The notes under the pieces were generated by a model that saw only the letters and a list, made by a program, of their open reading frames with translations, searched no databases and was not told the origin of the DNA. A program made the translations under genes and the position numbers. From positions 186,001-250,000 of the forward strand of contig NZ_CP097205.1 of NCBI RefSeq assembly GCF_024029855.1: 64,000 bases of DNA, in the 5' to 3' direction. Positions 21,575 to 30,702 of the stretch are shown here, in pieces; the stretch's first letter is position 1; every line of letters begins with the position of its first letter. This stretch comes from Buchnera aphidicola (Sipha maydis). GTDB lineage: Bacteria; Pseudomonadota; Gammaproteobacteria; Enterobacterales; Enterobacteriaceae.

Positions 21575-22021
21575 ATGAAAAAAAAATTTAATATATTATT
21601 ATTAAATGGTCCTAATCTAAACCTTCTAGGAACAAGAGAAAAAAATATTTATGGAAAAACATCATTTTCTGATTTAATACAAGAATTATTAATATATTCA
21701 AAAAAACTAAAAATAAATCTTGTTCATCTGCAATCAAATGCTGAACATATATTAATTGATAAAATACATAATTCAAAAAATATAATAGATTATATTATTA
21801 TTAATCCTGCTGCGTTTGCACATACAAGTATTTCTCTTAGAGATGCATTATTAGGAGTAAATATTCCATTTATTGAAATACATATATCAAATATTTATGC
21901 TCGAGAAAATTTTCGCGCTCATTCTTGGATTTCTGATATTTCTTCTGGAATTATTTGCGGATTAGGATTAGATGGATATAAATGGGCATTAAAAACCGCT
22001 GTTAAAAGATTATCTCAATAA
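21575..22021 (+). CDS. aroQ: 3-dehydroquinate dehydratase, type II
   Basis: Third step of the shikimate pathway, feeding phenylalanine and other aromatic precursors for the host. The 148 residues are of the dodecameric type II family, unrelated to the type I AroD of E. coli. Motifs: [15 protein letters not shown] with the catalytic Tyr in [25 protein letters not shown], and [20 protein letters not shown] with the catalytic His. It is a lone plus-strand gene between two minus-strand genes. Confidence 0.96.
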   Translation: MKKKFNILLLNGPNLNLLGTREKNIYGKTSFSDLIQELLIYSKKLKINLVHLQSNAEHILIDKIHNSKNIIDYIIINPAAFAHTSISLRDALLGVNIPFIEIHISNIYARENFRAHSWISDISSGIICGLGLDGYKWALKTAVKRLSQ

Positions 22022-22188
22022 TTTTTTTTTTAAATTTCATAAATTGAAAAAACGTCAATTTATAAAATAAATTAATCTATTTCATTATTTACATAAAACA
22101 AGTTTTAAAAAATATTTTTAATAAAAATAACTAATATATTCAAAATATATATATATTTTCTAAGTACAAATTTGTGAAAAATTTTATT

Positions 22189-23127
22189 CTAAGAAAGAAA
22201 ATTCTGCATGTCTTTAGGAAGATTTAATCTTATAACAATTTTTTTTTTTGTTATTGGATGAATAAAATTAATTTTATAAGCATGTAATGCCTGTCTAGGA
22301 AAATTTTTTACCTTGTAAAATTCTGAACTTTTTTCTAAACCTTTAAAAATATTATAATTACATCTATATTTTTTATCTCCTAAAATCGGATGTTGAATAT
22401 ATAACATATGCACTCTAATTTGATGCGTTCTACCTGTTTTTAAACGTATTTTTAGTAAAGTATAATATCTATATTTTTTCTTTATAGAATAATAAGTAAT
22501 CGCATGTTTACCAAATGAACTTACAGTCATACAAGTACGTTTTTTTAAATTTCTACTAATAGGAGCGTTAATACATCCTCCATATTTTATTTTTCCTAAT
22601 ACAATAGCTTGATATTCTCTAGTAATTTCTCTTTTTTTCATCATTTTTTTTAAAAGTAAATATGATAAAAAAGTTTTTGCAATAATTATTAATCCTGAAG
22701 TATCTTTATCTAAACGATGAATAATACCTGCTCTTGGAATTTTTTTAATAAATTTATAATAATTAATTAAACCATTTAATAAAGTTCCAGTATCATTTCC
22801 AAATCCTGGATGAACGACTAAAGAAGGTTTTTTATTAATTACTAATAAATATTTATCTTCATATACAATATCTAATGACATTTTTTGAGGAGATAAATTA
22901 TCACTCTGTTTAGAAAAAAATTTAACATTTAAAGAATCTCCTTTCATAATTCTAAAATCTGGAGAATTTACAATTGTGTTATTAACGAAAACACAATTTT
23001 TTAAAATACATTTTTTAAAATGATTTCTTGAATATTTTGGATAAGAAAGTGATAAAAATTTATCTAATCTATATTTATTAAATTTTTTTTTAAGAACAAC
23101 GTTTCTCAAAAAAATTAAATTTTTCAT
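22189..23127 (-). CDS. rluD: 23S rRNA pseudouridine(1911/1915/1917) synthase RluD
   Basis: Makes the three pseudouridines of helix 69 in 23S rRNA. The 312 residues (326 in E. coli) have an N-terminal S4-like domain (YRLDKFLSLSYPKYSRN...), the catalytic motif RAGIIHRLDKDTSGLIIIAK with the nucleophile Asp, and LKTGRTHQIRVHML. The synthase RluC is the other paralogue of this family; the genome position next to alaS is not diagnostic, so the RluD call rests on overall similarity. Confidence 0.9.
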   Translation of the reverse strand: MKNLIFLRNVVLKKKFNKYRLDKFLSLSYPKYSRNHFKKCILKNCVFVNNTIVNSPDFRIMKGDSLNVKFFSKQSDNLSPQKMSLDIVYEDKYLLVINKKPSLVVHPGFGNDTGTLLNGLINYYKFIKKIPRAGIIHRLDKDTSGLIIIAKTFLSYLLLKKMMKKREITREYQAIVLGKIKYGGCINAPISRNLKKRTCMTVSSFGKHAITYYSIKKKYRYYTLLKIRLKTGRTHQIRVHMLYIQHPILGDKKYRCNYNIFKGLEKSSEFYKVKNFPRQALHAYKINFIHPITKKKIVIRLNLPKDMQNFLS

Positions 23128-23342
23128 ATAACAAATCCTTATATTTTAATAAATAAAAAATAAATTTAAAAAATATTTAATTTTTTTAATATTTTATTTA
23201 ACAGTTTAAAAAACTACAATCATAAATCCATATCTCTTAATTATAAGAGCTTGATTATTTTTACGAAATTAAAAGAAATGTAAATATATCAAAAATTTTT
23301 TATAAAATATACAAATATAAAAATAGGAAATTTTTTATTAAT

Positions 23343-25979
23343 ATGTATTATACAACAGAAAATATACGTCAGAAATTTTTCGAATTCTTCAAAAAAAAAA
23401 ATCATAAAATTTATCCTGGAAGTTCATTAACTATCAATGATGATCCTTCATTATTATTTACTAATGCAGGAATGAATCAATTTAAAAATATTTTTTTAGG
23501 ATATCAAACTCCTAAATATAAAAAAATTGCTAGTTTACAACATTGTTTAAGAACTGGTGGTAAACATAATGATTTAAATAACGTCGGACATACATCTCGA
23601 CATCATACTTTTTTTGAAATGTTAGGAAATTTTAGTTTTGGTAGTTATTTTAAAGAAAAAGCTATAACATATGCATGGGAATTATTAACATCTAAAAAAT
23701 GGTTTAACATTAATGCAGAAAAAATTTTAGTTACAGTTTATGCAAACGACTATGAAACATATAAAATCTGGAAAAATATTATAGGAATTGCAAAAGATAA
23801 AATTATTTTAATGCAAGATAAAAAAAAAAAATTATATACTTCAGAAAATTTTTGGATGATGGGAAAATATGGAGTTTGTGGACCATGTACTGAAATTTTT
23901 TATGATCAATGTAAAAATAATATTCAAAAAAATTTTCAAAAAAATAAAAAAAAATATAAAAATAGATTTATCGAAATATGGAATATAGTTTTCATAGAAT
24001 ATAATAAATTACCGAATAATACATTTCAAAAATTAAAAACACCTTCTGTAGATACAGGAATGGGACTAGAAAGAATTGCGACTATTTTACAAAACGTAAA
24101 ATCTAATTATGAAATAGATATTTTTAAAAAAATAATACAAAAAATAAAAACTTTAAAAACAATTAAAAAAAAAAATGATCGTGCTATACAAGTTATTGCC
24201 GATCATATTCGATCTAGTGCATTTATTATTGCAAATAATGTTTTACCATCCAACGAACATCGAGGATATATTTTAAGAAAAATAATTCGAAGAGCTATCA
24301 GATATGGAAGATCTCTTGGAATAAAAAAATGTTTTTTTTATAAATTAGTTCCAATACTAATTAAAGTTATGGGGAGTTCAAACGCTATTTTAATTAACAA
24401 ACAAAAAAAAATAGAAAATATATTAAAAAATGAAGAAATAAATTTTTCGCAAACATTAAAAAAAGGTTTAAAAATTTTAAATAAAGAGATTAAAAATACA
24501 AAAAATAAAATATTAGATGGAAAAATAGTATTTTATTTATACGACACATTAGGTTTTCCAATAGATTTAACGAAAAATATTTGTTTAGAAAACAATATTA
24601 AAATTGATAATGATGGCTTGAAAAAACAAATTGAAAAAAATAAATCGTCTATAAAAAAAAAAATGATCACAAACCAAGAAATAATAATTATACCAAACAT
24701 AAAACAGACGAAATTTGCAGGTTACAATATATTTAAAACAAAAAGTATAGTGCAATCTATTTATAGAGAGAATACATTAACAAAAAAAATAAAAAAAAAT
24801 GAAAAAGGGAAAATAATTATTGAAAAAACGCCATTTTATGCAGAATCAGGTGGTCAAATAGGAGATTCAGGTAAAATATATTCAAAAAATGGAATTTTTA
24901 AAGTATACAACACCAAAAAATATGGTAATTTTTTTATACACATAGGAAAAATAAAATCTGGAAAAATAAAAACACATGATAAAATCATAGCAGAAATAAA
25001 TATTAAAAAAAGAAAACTCATAGAAAAAAATCATACATCTATACACTTACTACATTCAGGATTAAGAAAAATATTAGGAAAACATATTTCTCAAAAAGGT
25101 TCTTTAATCAATGATAAAAAAATTAGATTTGATTTTTCACATTACAAACCTTTAACGTTAAAACAAATTTATAAAATTGAAAAATTTGTTAATAATATCA
25201 TACATAAAAATATTAAAATTAAAAGTTTTTTTATAAAATTTAAAGAAGCTAAAGAAAAAAAAATCAGGTTTTTGCCTAATAAAATATATAAAAAAAAGGT
25301 TCGTGTAATTTCTATTAAAAATTTTTCTAATGAACTATGTGGTGGAACACATGTTAAAAAAACTGGTAAAATTATTATTTTTAAAATACTACATGAAAAA
25401 AATGTATCATCAGGAATTAGAAGAATTAAAGCAGTTACTTATAAAGAAGCTTTAAAAAAGAATTTTAAAACAGAGAAAAAAATTCAAAAATTAAAACAAA
25501 TAACCAAATCTAAAAACTCGAATTTAATTCAGAAAATAAAAAATATTATCCAATATCAAAAAAAAATATTGAAAGAAAACAAAGAAATACAAAAAAAATA
25601 TATTTTATTGATTGCAAAAAAAATATCTAACAATGATATAAAAATATGTAAAATCCATTTTATATTTAAAATATTAAAAAACGAAGAAATAAAATATTTC
25701 CGATCTATAATAGATATACTACAAAAAAAATTTCCATCAATCATTATTATCTTAATTAATATTTCAAAAAAAAATTATCTTATTATAAAAATTAGTAAAA
25801 ATTTGCCTTTAAAAATTAAAGCAAATAGAATGATTAAAAAGATATTCAAAATAATTCCTGGAAAAGGAGGAGGAAATAAATATATATCTGAAGGAATATT
25901 AAATTCTGAAAAAAATTTAATAAACAAAATTCATAAAGTTAAAAAAAAAATTATCAAAATGGTTAAAAAAAATAAATAA
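23343..25979 (+). CDS. alaS: Alanyl-tRNA synthetase
   Basis: Charges tRNA-Ala. The 878 residues match E. coli (876). The class II catalytic core is N-terminal (LFTNAGMNQFKNIFLG, GKHNDLNNVGHTSRHHTFFEMLGNFSFG). The editing domain keeps all zinc ligands: the HTSIH pair at about 564 and 568 and CGGTH at 666-670, plus SQKGSLIND. The C-terminal C-Ala domain (PGKGGGN) is present but lysine-rich. csrA follows 143 bases later, as in E. coli. Its intact editing motif contrasts with leucyl-tRNA synthetase in this window. Confidence 0.97.
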   Translation: MYYTTENIRQKFFEFFKKKNHKIYPGSSLTINDDPSLLFTNAGMNQFKNIFLGYQTPKYKKIASLQHCLRTGGKHNDLNNVGHTSRHHTFFEMLGNFSFGSYFKEKAITYAWELLTSKKWFNINAEKILVTVYANDYETYKIWKNIIGIAKDKIILMQDKKKKLYTSENFWMMGKYGVCGPCTEIFYDQCKNNIQKNFQKNKKKYKNRFIEIWNIVFIEYNKLPNNTFQKLKTPSVDTGMGLERIATILQNVKSNYEIDIFKKIIQKIKTLKTIKKKNDRAIQVIADHIRSSAFIIANNVLPSNEHRGYILRKIIRRAIRYGRSLGIKKCFFYKLVPILIKVMGSSNAILINKQKKIENILKNEEINFSQTLKKGLKILNKEIKNTKNKILDGKIVFYLYDTLGFPIDLTKNICLENNIKIDNDGLKKQIEKNKSSIKKKMITNQEIIIIPNIKQTKFAGYNIFKTKSIVQSIYRENTLTKKIKKNEKGKIIIEKTPFYAESGGQIGDSGKIYSKNGIFKVYNTKKYGNFFIHIGKIKSGKIKTHDKIIAEINIKKRKLIEKNHTSIHLLHSGLRKILGKHISQKGSLINDKKIRFDFSHYKPLTLKQIYKIEKFVNNIIHKNIKIKSFFIKFKEAKEKKIRFLPNKIYKKKVRVISIKNFSNELCGGTHVKKTGKIIIFKILHEKNVSSGIRRIKAVTYKEALKKNFKTEKKIQKLKQITKSKNSNLIQKIKNIIQYQKKILKENKEIQKKYILLIAKKISNNDIKICKIHFIFKILKNEEIKYFRSIIDILQKKFPSIIIILINISKKNYLIIKISKNLPLKIKANRMIKKIFKIIPGKGGGNKYISEGILNSEKNLINKIHKVKKKIIKMVKKNK

Positions 25980-26122
25980 ATTTTGCACATTGAATTTTAC
26001 ATATTATCATAGATAATAAGTCATTTTTTTTAAAAATAACTTACATAAAAATAAAAAAAATATTTTTAAAAAAAATTTAATACTACATGATATGGAATTA
26101 AAAATTTTTTTAAGGAGAAAAA

Positions 26123-26299
26123 ATGTTAATTTTAACCAGAAGAGTAGGTGAAACATTAGTTATTGGAGATGAAATTACAGTAACAGTATTAGGAGTAAAA
26201 GGAAATCAAGTTAGAATCGGAGTTAACGCTCCCAAAGAAATTTCGGTACATAGAGAAGAAATATATCAAAAAATACAAAAAGAAAAAAATAATACATAA
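26123..26299 (+). CDS. csrA: Carbon storage regulator CsrA
   Basis: Small dimeric RNA-binding protein that controls translation and stability of mRNAs with GGA motifs. The 58 residues run [18 protein letters not shown] to the C-terminal helix [12 protein letters not shown]. The RNA-contact residues (L4, R6, R7 at one edge; R44 at the other) are kept. A strong AAGGAGA site lies just upstream. It sits between alaS and the Ser-Arg tRNA genes, as in E. coli. A 23-A tract starts 40 bases downstream. Confidence 0.96.
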   Translation: MLILTRRVGETLVIGDEITVTVLGVKGNQVRIGVNAPKEISVHREEIYQKIQKEKNNT

Positions 26300-26338
26300 A
26301 TTTCCTGATACAAAAATAAATAATTTTTTATGTTTTTC

Positions 26339-26361
26339 AAAAAAAAAAAAAAAAAAAAAAA
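26339..26361 (+). repeat. 23-A homopolymer
   Basis: An uninterrupted run of 23 A lies between csrA and the promoter of the Ser-Arg tRNA genes. It is not part of any coding region. Such tracts are prone to length change in replication and to assembly error. Confidence 0.9.
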
Positions 26362-26406
26362 GATAAGAAAAATAATTTTAAAAAATTTCTCTATTAAAAT
26401 ATAGAA

Positions 26407-26435
26407 TTGACATTTTAAAAAAAAAATAGTAAAAT
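26407..26435 (+). promoter_or_regulatory. Sigma-70 promoter for the Ser-Arg tRNA genes
   Basis: TTGACA at 26407-26412 and TAAAAT at 26430-26435 are separated by exactly 17 bases. The tRNA-Ser gene starts 33 bases past the -10 box. A full -35 consensus is striking in such AT-rich DNA. Confidence 0.7.
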
Positions 26436-26468
26436 TAATAGGATTATAAAAATTTATAAAATAATTTA

Positions 26469-26557
26469 AGTGAGATGGCTGAGTGGTTGAAAGCACTCCC
26501 CTGCTAAGAGAGTATGTGTAGAAATACGCGTCGAGGGTTCGAATCCCTCTCTCACTA
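26469..26557 (+). tRNA. serV: tRNA-Ser(GCT)
   Basis: Acceptor AGTGAGA/TCTCACT, long variable arm, T arm GAGGG-TTCGAAT-CCCTC, and anticodon loop CTGCTAA (anticodon GCU). It reads AGC/AGU serine codons. The anticodon stem CTCCC/GAGAG contains one C-A mismatch (position 30-40) where E. coli has a G-C pair. No CCA is encoded. Located after csrA as serV is in E. coli. Confidence 0.97.
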
Positions 26558-26612
26558 AATTTTTTATTTTAAATATAAAAAATTTTATGTTAAGAATATT
26601 TCCATTAAAAAT

Positions 26613-26686
26613 GCATCCGTAGCTCAGTTGGATAGAGCACTCGGCTACGAACCGAGAGGTCGTGGGTTCAAATCCTACCGGATGTA
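26613..26686 (+). tRNA. argV: tRNA-Arg(ACG)
   Basis: Acceptor GCATCCG/CGGATGT (terminal G-U), D arm GCTCAGTTGGATAGAGC, anticodon stem CTCGG/CCGAG with loop CTACGAA (anticodon ACG), T arm with GGTTCAAATCC, discriminator A. A34 must be deaminated to inosine by TadA to read CGU, CGC and CGA. It follows tRNA-Ser by 55 bases and probably shares its promoter. Confidence 0.97.
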
Positions 26687-26776
26687 ATAAAAAATACAAA
26701 ACAATAATAATTTTTAAAATTATAAATTTTAAAAAATATAAATATTTATACAATTTTTCATTTTTTTATATTAAAT

Positions 26777-27508
26777 ATGAAAAAAATTCCAAGAATTTAT
26801 ATAAATAAAAAAATAAATATTCAACAAAAAATTTCTTTAGAAGATGATAAAAAAAATTATCTTGTAAACGTCATGCGTATGAGTATTGGAAATAAAGTTT
26901 ATATATTTAACAATACAAATTTTTTATTTCTTTCTGAAATTATCCAATTAAATAAAAAAAAAATAACATTAAATATATTAACAAAAGAAAAAAAAAATAA
27001 TGAATCACCATTGAAAATACATTTAGGACAATCTATTTCTAAAAAAAAATCAATGTCATGGATCATTCAAAAATCTTCAGAACTTGGTGTAGAATCCATT
27101 ACTCCTATTATATGTGAAAAATCTTCTCTAAAAAACAAACAAATAATAAATATCAAAAAATGGAAAAAAATATCAATATCTGCAAGTCAACAATGTGAAC
27201 GAAATGTTTTAACAAAAATTTTCAAACCCATCAAACTTAATAAATGGATTTTTTCTTTAAAAGATTATCCAAAAATAATTTTTACGCCAAATAAAAAAAC
27301 TTCAAAAAAAAAAAAATTACCAAATAAAACAAAAAAATTATATATTTTAATAGGTTCAGAAATGGGTTTTTCAAAAAAAGAAATAAAATTTTGTGTTCAA
27401 AAAAAATTTTTTAATATAAATTTAGGAAAAAGAATTTTAAGAACAGAAACGGCTGCTTTAACAGCTATTTCAATTATGCAATATAAATATGGAGATTTGA
27501 ATGTTTGA
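26777..27508 (+). CDS. rsmE: 16S rRNA (uracil(1498)-N3)-methyltransferase RsmE
   Basis: Methylates U1498 in the decoding site of 16S rRNA. The 243 residues match E. coli (243). The SPOUT fold signatures are present: ISKKKSMSWIIQKSSELGVESITPI with KSSELG, the SASQQCERN motif, and the knot region ILIGSEMGFSKKEI, LGKRILRTETAALTA. It lies downstream of the Ser-Arg tRNA genes. Confidence 0.95.
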   Translation: MKKIPRIYINKKINIQQKISLEDDKKNYLVNVMRMSIGNKVYIFNNTNFLFLSEIIQLNKKKITLNILTKEKKNNESPLKIHLGQSISKKKSMSWIIQKSSELGVESITPIICEKSSLKNKQIINIKKWKKISISASQQCERNVLTKIFKPIKLNKWIFSLKDYPKIIFTPNKKTSKKKKLPNKTKKLYILIGSEMGFSKKEIKFCVQKKFFNINLGKRILRTETAALTAISIMQYKYGDLNV

Positions 27509-27590
27509 AGGAATTATGAAGATATAAATTTTTTTAAATATATTAAGCACTCTGATAAAAAAATATATTTTTTAAAAAATTATTATTAAA

Positions 27591-28253
27591 TTAATTAATA
27601 AAAACCTTTTTAACATTTTTCTTTGTGCTAACTAATAAAATATCAGGTTTTCTACGAGAAAATATCCCAACAGAAATAACTCCTGGAATGTTGTTAATTG
27701 TATTTTCAATATCTACAGGATTAACAATACATAATTTACTAATGTCTAATATATAATTGTTATTATCAGTAATAATATTACTTCTTTTTTTTACTTCTCC
27801 ACCAATTTTTTTTAATTCTCTCATCACATAACGATAAGACATAGGTAAAACTTCAATAGGCAAAGGAAATTTACCCAATGTTTTTACTTGTTTGGTTTCA
27901 TCAATAATACAAATAAATTTATCAGCGGCAGAAGCAAGAATTTTTTCTCGAGTTAAAGCTGCTCCTCCTCCTTTAATCATTTCCATATTATTATTAATTT
28001 CATCCGCACTATCAATGTACAAAGGAAGGCGATCTAAACTATTTAATTGAACAACTTTTATTCCATTTTTTTTAAGACTCATAGTTGTTTTATAAGACGA
28101 AGAAACAGCTCCTTTTATTTTATTTTTTATTTTTTTTAAATAATTGATTAAATACGTTACAGTAGATCCAGTTCCAACACCAATAAATATTTCATTTGGT
28201 ATAAATTTTAAAACTTCAAAAGCTACTTTTTTTTTTAAATTTTTTGATTTCAT
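27591..28253 (-). CDS. rpiA: Ribose-5-phosphate isomerase A
   Basis: Interconverts ribose 5-phosphate and ribulose 5-phosphate, supplying nucleotide synthesis. The 220 residues match E. coli (219). Motifs: FIGVGTGSTVTYLI near the N-terminus, YIDSADEI with catalytic Asp, and MIKGGGAALTREKILA with catalytic Lys. It is a single gene on the minus strand, convergent with rsmE. Confidence 0.97.
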   Translation of the reverse strand: MKSKNLKKKVAFEVLKFIPNEIFIGVGTGSTVTYLINYLKKIKNKIKGAVSSSYKTTMSLKKNGIKVVQLNSLDRLPLYIDSADEINNNMEMIKGGGAALTREKILASAADKFICIIDETKQVKTLGKFPLPIEVLPMSYRYVMRELKKIGGEVKKRSNIITDNNNYILDISKLCIVNPVDIENTINNIPGVISVGIFSRRKPDILLVSTKKNVKKVFIN

Positions 28254-28407
28254 AATATGAATTACACCAATTGATATTTAAATAAAACAACTTTAATACT
28301 ATTTTTATATAAAAAATTTTATAATTTTTTTGAAAAATTTAAAGTTATGAAGCTACTAAAAAATGAAAAAAATAGAATATAAAGAAATTTTTATAAAAAA
28401 TTTATTT

Positions 28408-28432
28408 AAAAAAAAAAAAAAAAAAAAAAAAA
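28408..28432 (+). repeat. 25-A homopolymer
   Basis: An uninterrupted run of about 25 A in the non-coding stretch between rpiA and the Gln tRNA gene. On the minus strand it is a T run downstream of the tRNA cluster, where it might help transcription end, but no strong hairpin precedes it. Confidence 0.85.
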
Positions 28433-28494
28433 TAAATTAATTTAAATATTTATATAAATTTTTTTTAAAATAATTTTCGTAATTATAAAAGACA

Positions 28495-28567
28495 CTGGGG
28501 TACCTGGATTCGAACCAGGGATCCCGGTATCAAAAACCGGTGCCTTAAACCTCTTGGCCATACCCCA
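28495..28567 (-). tRNA. glnU: tRNA-Gln(TTG)
   Basis: On the reverse strand: acceptor TGGGGTA/TACCCCA, anticodon stem CCGGT/ACCGG with loop TTTTGAT (anticodon UUG), T arm with GGTTCGAATCC, discriminator G. No CCA is encoded. Third in a Met-Leu-Gln cluster in the order of the E. coli metT-leuW-glnU operon. Its synthetase gene glnS is 480 bases away on the other strand. Confidence 0.97.
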
Positions 28568-28591
28568 AAATTTTCTATTCTAAAAAAAAAT

Positions 28592-28677
28592 TACGGGAAG
28601 CGAGATTTGAACTCGCATACCCAAATAAGGGCGCCAGAACCTAAATCTGGTGCGTCTACCAATTTCGCCACTCCCGC
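28592..28677 (-). tRNA. leuW: tRNA-Leu(TAG)
   Basis: On the reverse strand: acceptor GCGGGAG/TTCCCGT with G-U closing pairs at both ends, anticodon stem CCAGA/TCTGG with loop TTTAGGT (anticodon UAG), long variable arm, T arm GCGAG/CTCGC. It reads CUN codons, chiefly CUA. Middle gene of the Met-Leu-Gln cluster. Confidence 0.97.
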
Positions 28678-28715
28678 TAAAAAAAAATTCTATATAAAAT
28701 ATTTTTCTAAATAAT

Positions 28716-28789
28716 TAGCTATGATGGGAATCGAACCCATGACATCAGCGTTATGAGTGCTGTGCTCTGACCGACTGAGCTACATAGCT
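28716..28789 (-). tRNA. metT: tRNA-Met(CAT), elongator
   Basis: On the reverse strand: acceptor AGCTATG/CATAGCT fully paired, D arm GCTC/GAGC, anticodon loop CTCATAA (CAU), T arm ATGGG/CCCAT, discriminator A. A paired position 1-72 and no GGG/CCC anticodon stem make it an elongator, not an initiator. The anticodon stem CAGCA/CGCTG has an A-C mismatch next to the loop (31-39). First gene of the cluster, as in E. coli metT-leuW-glnU. Confidence 0.95.
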
Positions 28790-29046
28790 AGAAAATTTTA
28801 ATAAAAATAAAATTTTATTATATTTAAATCTTTAAAGATTAAAAAATAAAATTATATATAAATATATATCTGAAATATTATATCTTTATATTAATAAATA
28901 TACTAGTATAATAAAATCTTTATAAAAATTTTTCAAAATTAAAACTGAAAAAAATTATATCATATAAAAAAAAAAAATTCTATAAAGAAAAAATTTTTAA
29001 AAAGTATATTTATACTGATAATATATCATCCAAAAAGGATCACTAC

Positions 29047-30702
29047 ATGACAAAAAATTTTAAAAACAGAAATTTTATATTTAAAATAATTGATAATTAC
29101 ATTCAAAAAAATAAAAAAAATCAAATACGCACTAGATTTCCTCCAGAGCCTAATGGTTTTTTACATATTGGTCATGCAAAATCCATATGCTTGAATTTTA
29201 ATATTGCTAAAATATATCATGGAAAATGTAATTTAAGATTTGATGATACTAATCCAAAACACGAAAAAAAAAAATTTGTCAAAGAAATTAAGAAAGATAT
29301 TCAATGGATGGGATATAAATGGAATAAAAAAAGTTTATATGCATCACAATACTTTGAAAAAATATATAAATATGCCAAGAAATTAATAAAAAAAAAATTC
29401 GCTTACGTAGATCAATTATCTCAATCGGAAATAAAAAAATATCGAGGAACATTAAAAAAAAAAGGAATAAATAGTCCATACAGAAATCGTGTTATTAAAG
29501 AAAACTTAAAATTATTTAAAGAGATGAAAAATGGAAAATTTAAAGATGGAGAAATTTGTTTACGTGCAAAAATAAATATGCAATCTAATAACATAATCAT
29601 GAGAGATCCTGTTTTATATAGAGTAAAAAATATATCCCATTATAGAACAAAAAACAAATGGTGCATATATCCAACATACGATTTCAGTCATTGTTTATCA
29701 GATTTTATAGAAAAAATAACTCATTCTTTGTGTTCTTTAGAATTCCTTGATAATAAAGAGTTATATACATGGATTTTGCAAAAACTTGATGTTAAAAATA
29801 TACCACAACAATATGAATTTTCTAGATTAAATTTAGAATATACTGTTTTGTCAAAAAGAAAATTAAAAAAAATAGTAAAAGAAAAAATTGTCACAGGATG
29901 GGATGATCCAAGAATGCCTACTATTTCTGGTTTAAGAAGAAGAGGTTATACACCTCAATCTATTAAAAATTTTTGTCAAAAAATCGGAATATCGAAAAAA
30001 AATCATTTAATTGAACTAAAACTATTAGAATATTGTGTTAGAAACGATTTAAATAAAATTGCAAACCGTTTTATGGCAGTTATAAATCCTATAAAAATTA
30101 TTATTATAAACATGTCTGAAAATCATAATGAAAAAATTATCGTTAATAATCATCCTTTTTTTCCTAAAAAGGGAAAACATAAAATTTATTTTAGTAAAGT
30201 TATATATATTGATAAATCAGATTTTAAAGAAAAGAGAACAAATAAATATAAAAGATTATCACTAAATACAGAAGTGAGATTAAGACATGCATATATAATA
30301 AAAGCTTTAAAAATTGAAAAAAATTCTACAGGAGAAATCAAAAAAATATTTTGTACATATGATAAAAATACTTTAAATAAAAATCCTAAAAACAGAAAAG
30401 TAAATAGTGTGATTCATTGGATTTCAAAAAAAAATTCTATTCCAGCAAAATTTAGATTATTTCAACCTATTTTTAAAATAAAAAATCCGAATTATGAAAA
30501 AAAATATTTAAATTATATTAATAAAAATTCTATACAAATAAAAAATGGATTTATAGAAAAAGATCTTATGAATAAAAAAAAACTAAAATTTTTTCAATTT
30601 GAAAGAGAAGGATATTTTATTATTGATAAAAAAGAAACATTAAAAAATAAAAAAATTACTTTTAATGAAACAATATCTTTAAAAGAAAAAAAATATTTTT
30701 AA
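29047..30702 (+). CDS. glnS: Glutaminyl-tRNA synthetase
   Basis: Charges tRNA-Gln directly. The 551 residues match E. coli (554). Class I signatures: RFPPEPNGFLHIGHAKS with HIGH, LRFDDTNP, and VLSKRKLKK in place of KMSKS. The anticodon-binding beta barrels follow but are strongly lysine-enriched. The ATG has an AAAGGA site 8 bases upstream. It lies beside the tRNA cluster that includes its substrate. Confidence 0.97.
   Translation: MTKNFKNRNFIFKIIDNYIQKNKKNQIRTRFPPEPNGFLHIGHAKSICLNFNIAKIYHGKCNLRFDDTNPKHEKKKFVKEIKKDIQWMGYKWNKKSLYASQYFEKIYKYAKKLIKKKFAYVDQLSQSEIKKYRGTLKKKGINSPYRNRVIKENLKLFKEMKNGKFKDGEICLRAKINMQSNNIIMRDPVLYRVKNISHYRTKNKWCIYPTYDFSHCLSDFIEKITHSLCSLEFLDNKELYTWILQKLDVKNIPQQYEFSRLNLEYTVLSKRKLKKIVKEKIVTGWDDPRMPTISGLRRRGYTPQSIKNFCQKIGISKKNHLIELKLLEYCVRNDLNKIANRFMAVINPIKIIIINMSENHNEKIIVNNHPFFPKKGKHKIYFSKVIYIDKSDFKEKRTNKYKRLSLNTEVRLRHAYIIKALKIEKNSTGEIKKIFCTYDKNTLNKNPKNRKVNSVIHWISKKNSIPAKFRLFQPIFKIKNPNYEKKYLNYINKNSIQIKNGFIEKDLMNKKKLKFFQFEREGYFIIDKKETLKNKKITFNETISLKEKKYF

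Noticed and set aside
23234..23249. A 6-bp hairpin upstream of alaS as a regulatory element
   Set aside because: Six base pairs in such AT-rich DNA arises easily by chance and nothing known ties it to alaS.
26339..26361. The 23-A tract as a terminator for csrA
   Set aside because: No hairpin precedes it and on the plus strand it is A, not T.
26466..26753. An open frame on the minus strand across the Ser and Arg tRNA genes
   Set aside because: It is the antisense of two clear tRNA genes and gives the familiar VGFEPTT-type artefact; no start signal or family match.
28800..28860. A promoter for the Met-Leu-Gln tRNA cluster
   Set aside because: A TATAAT can be found, but the paired -35 (TTTTTA) is too weak to claim against the AT-rich background.
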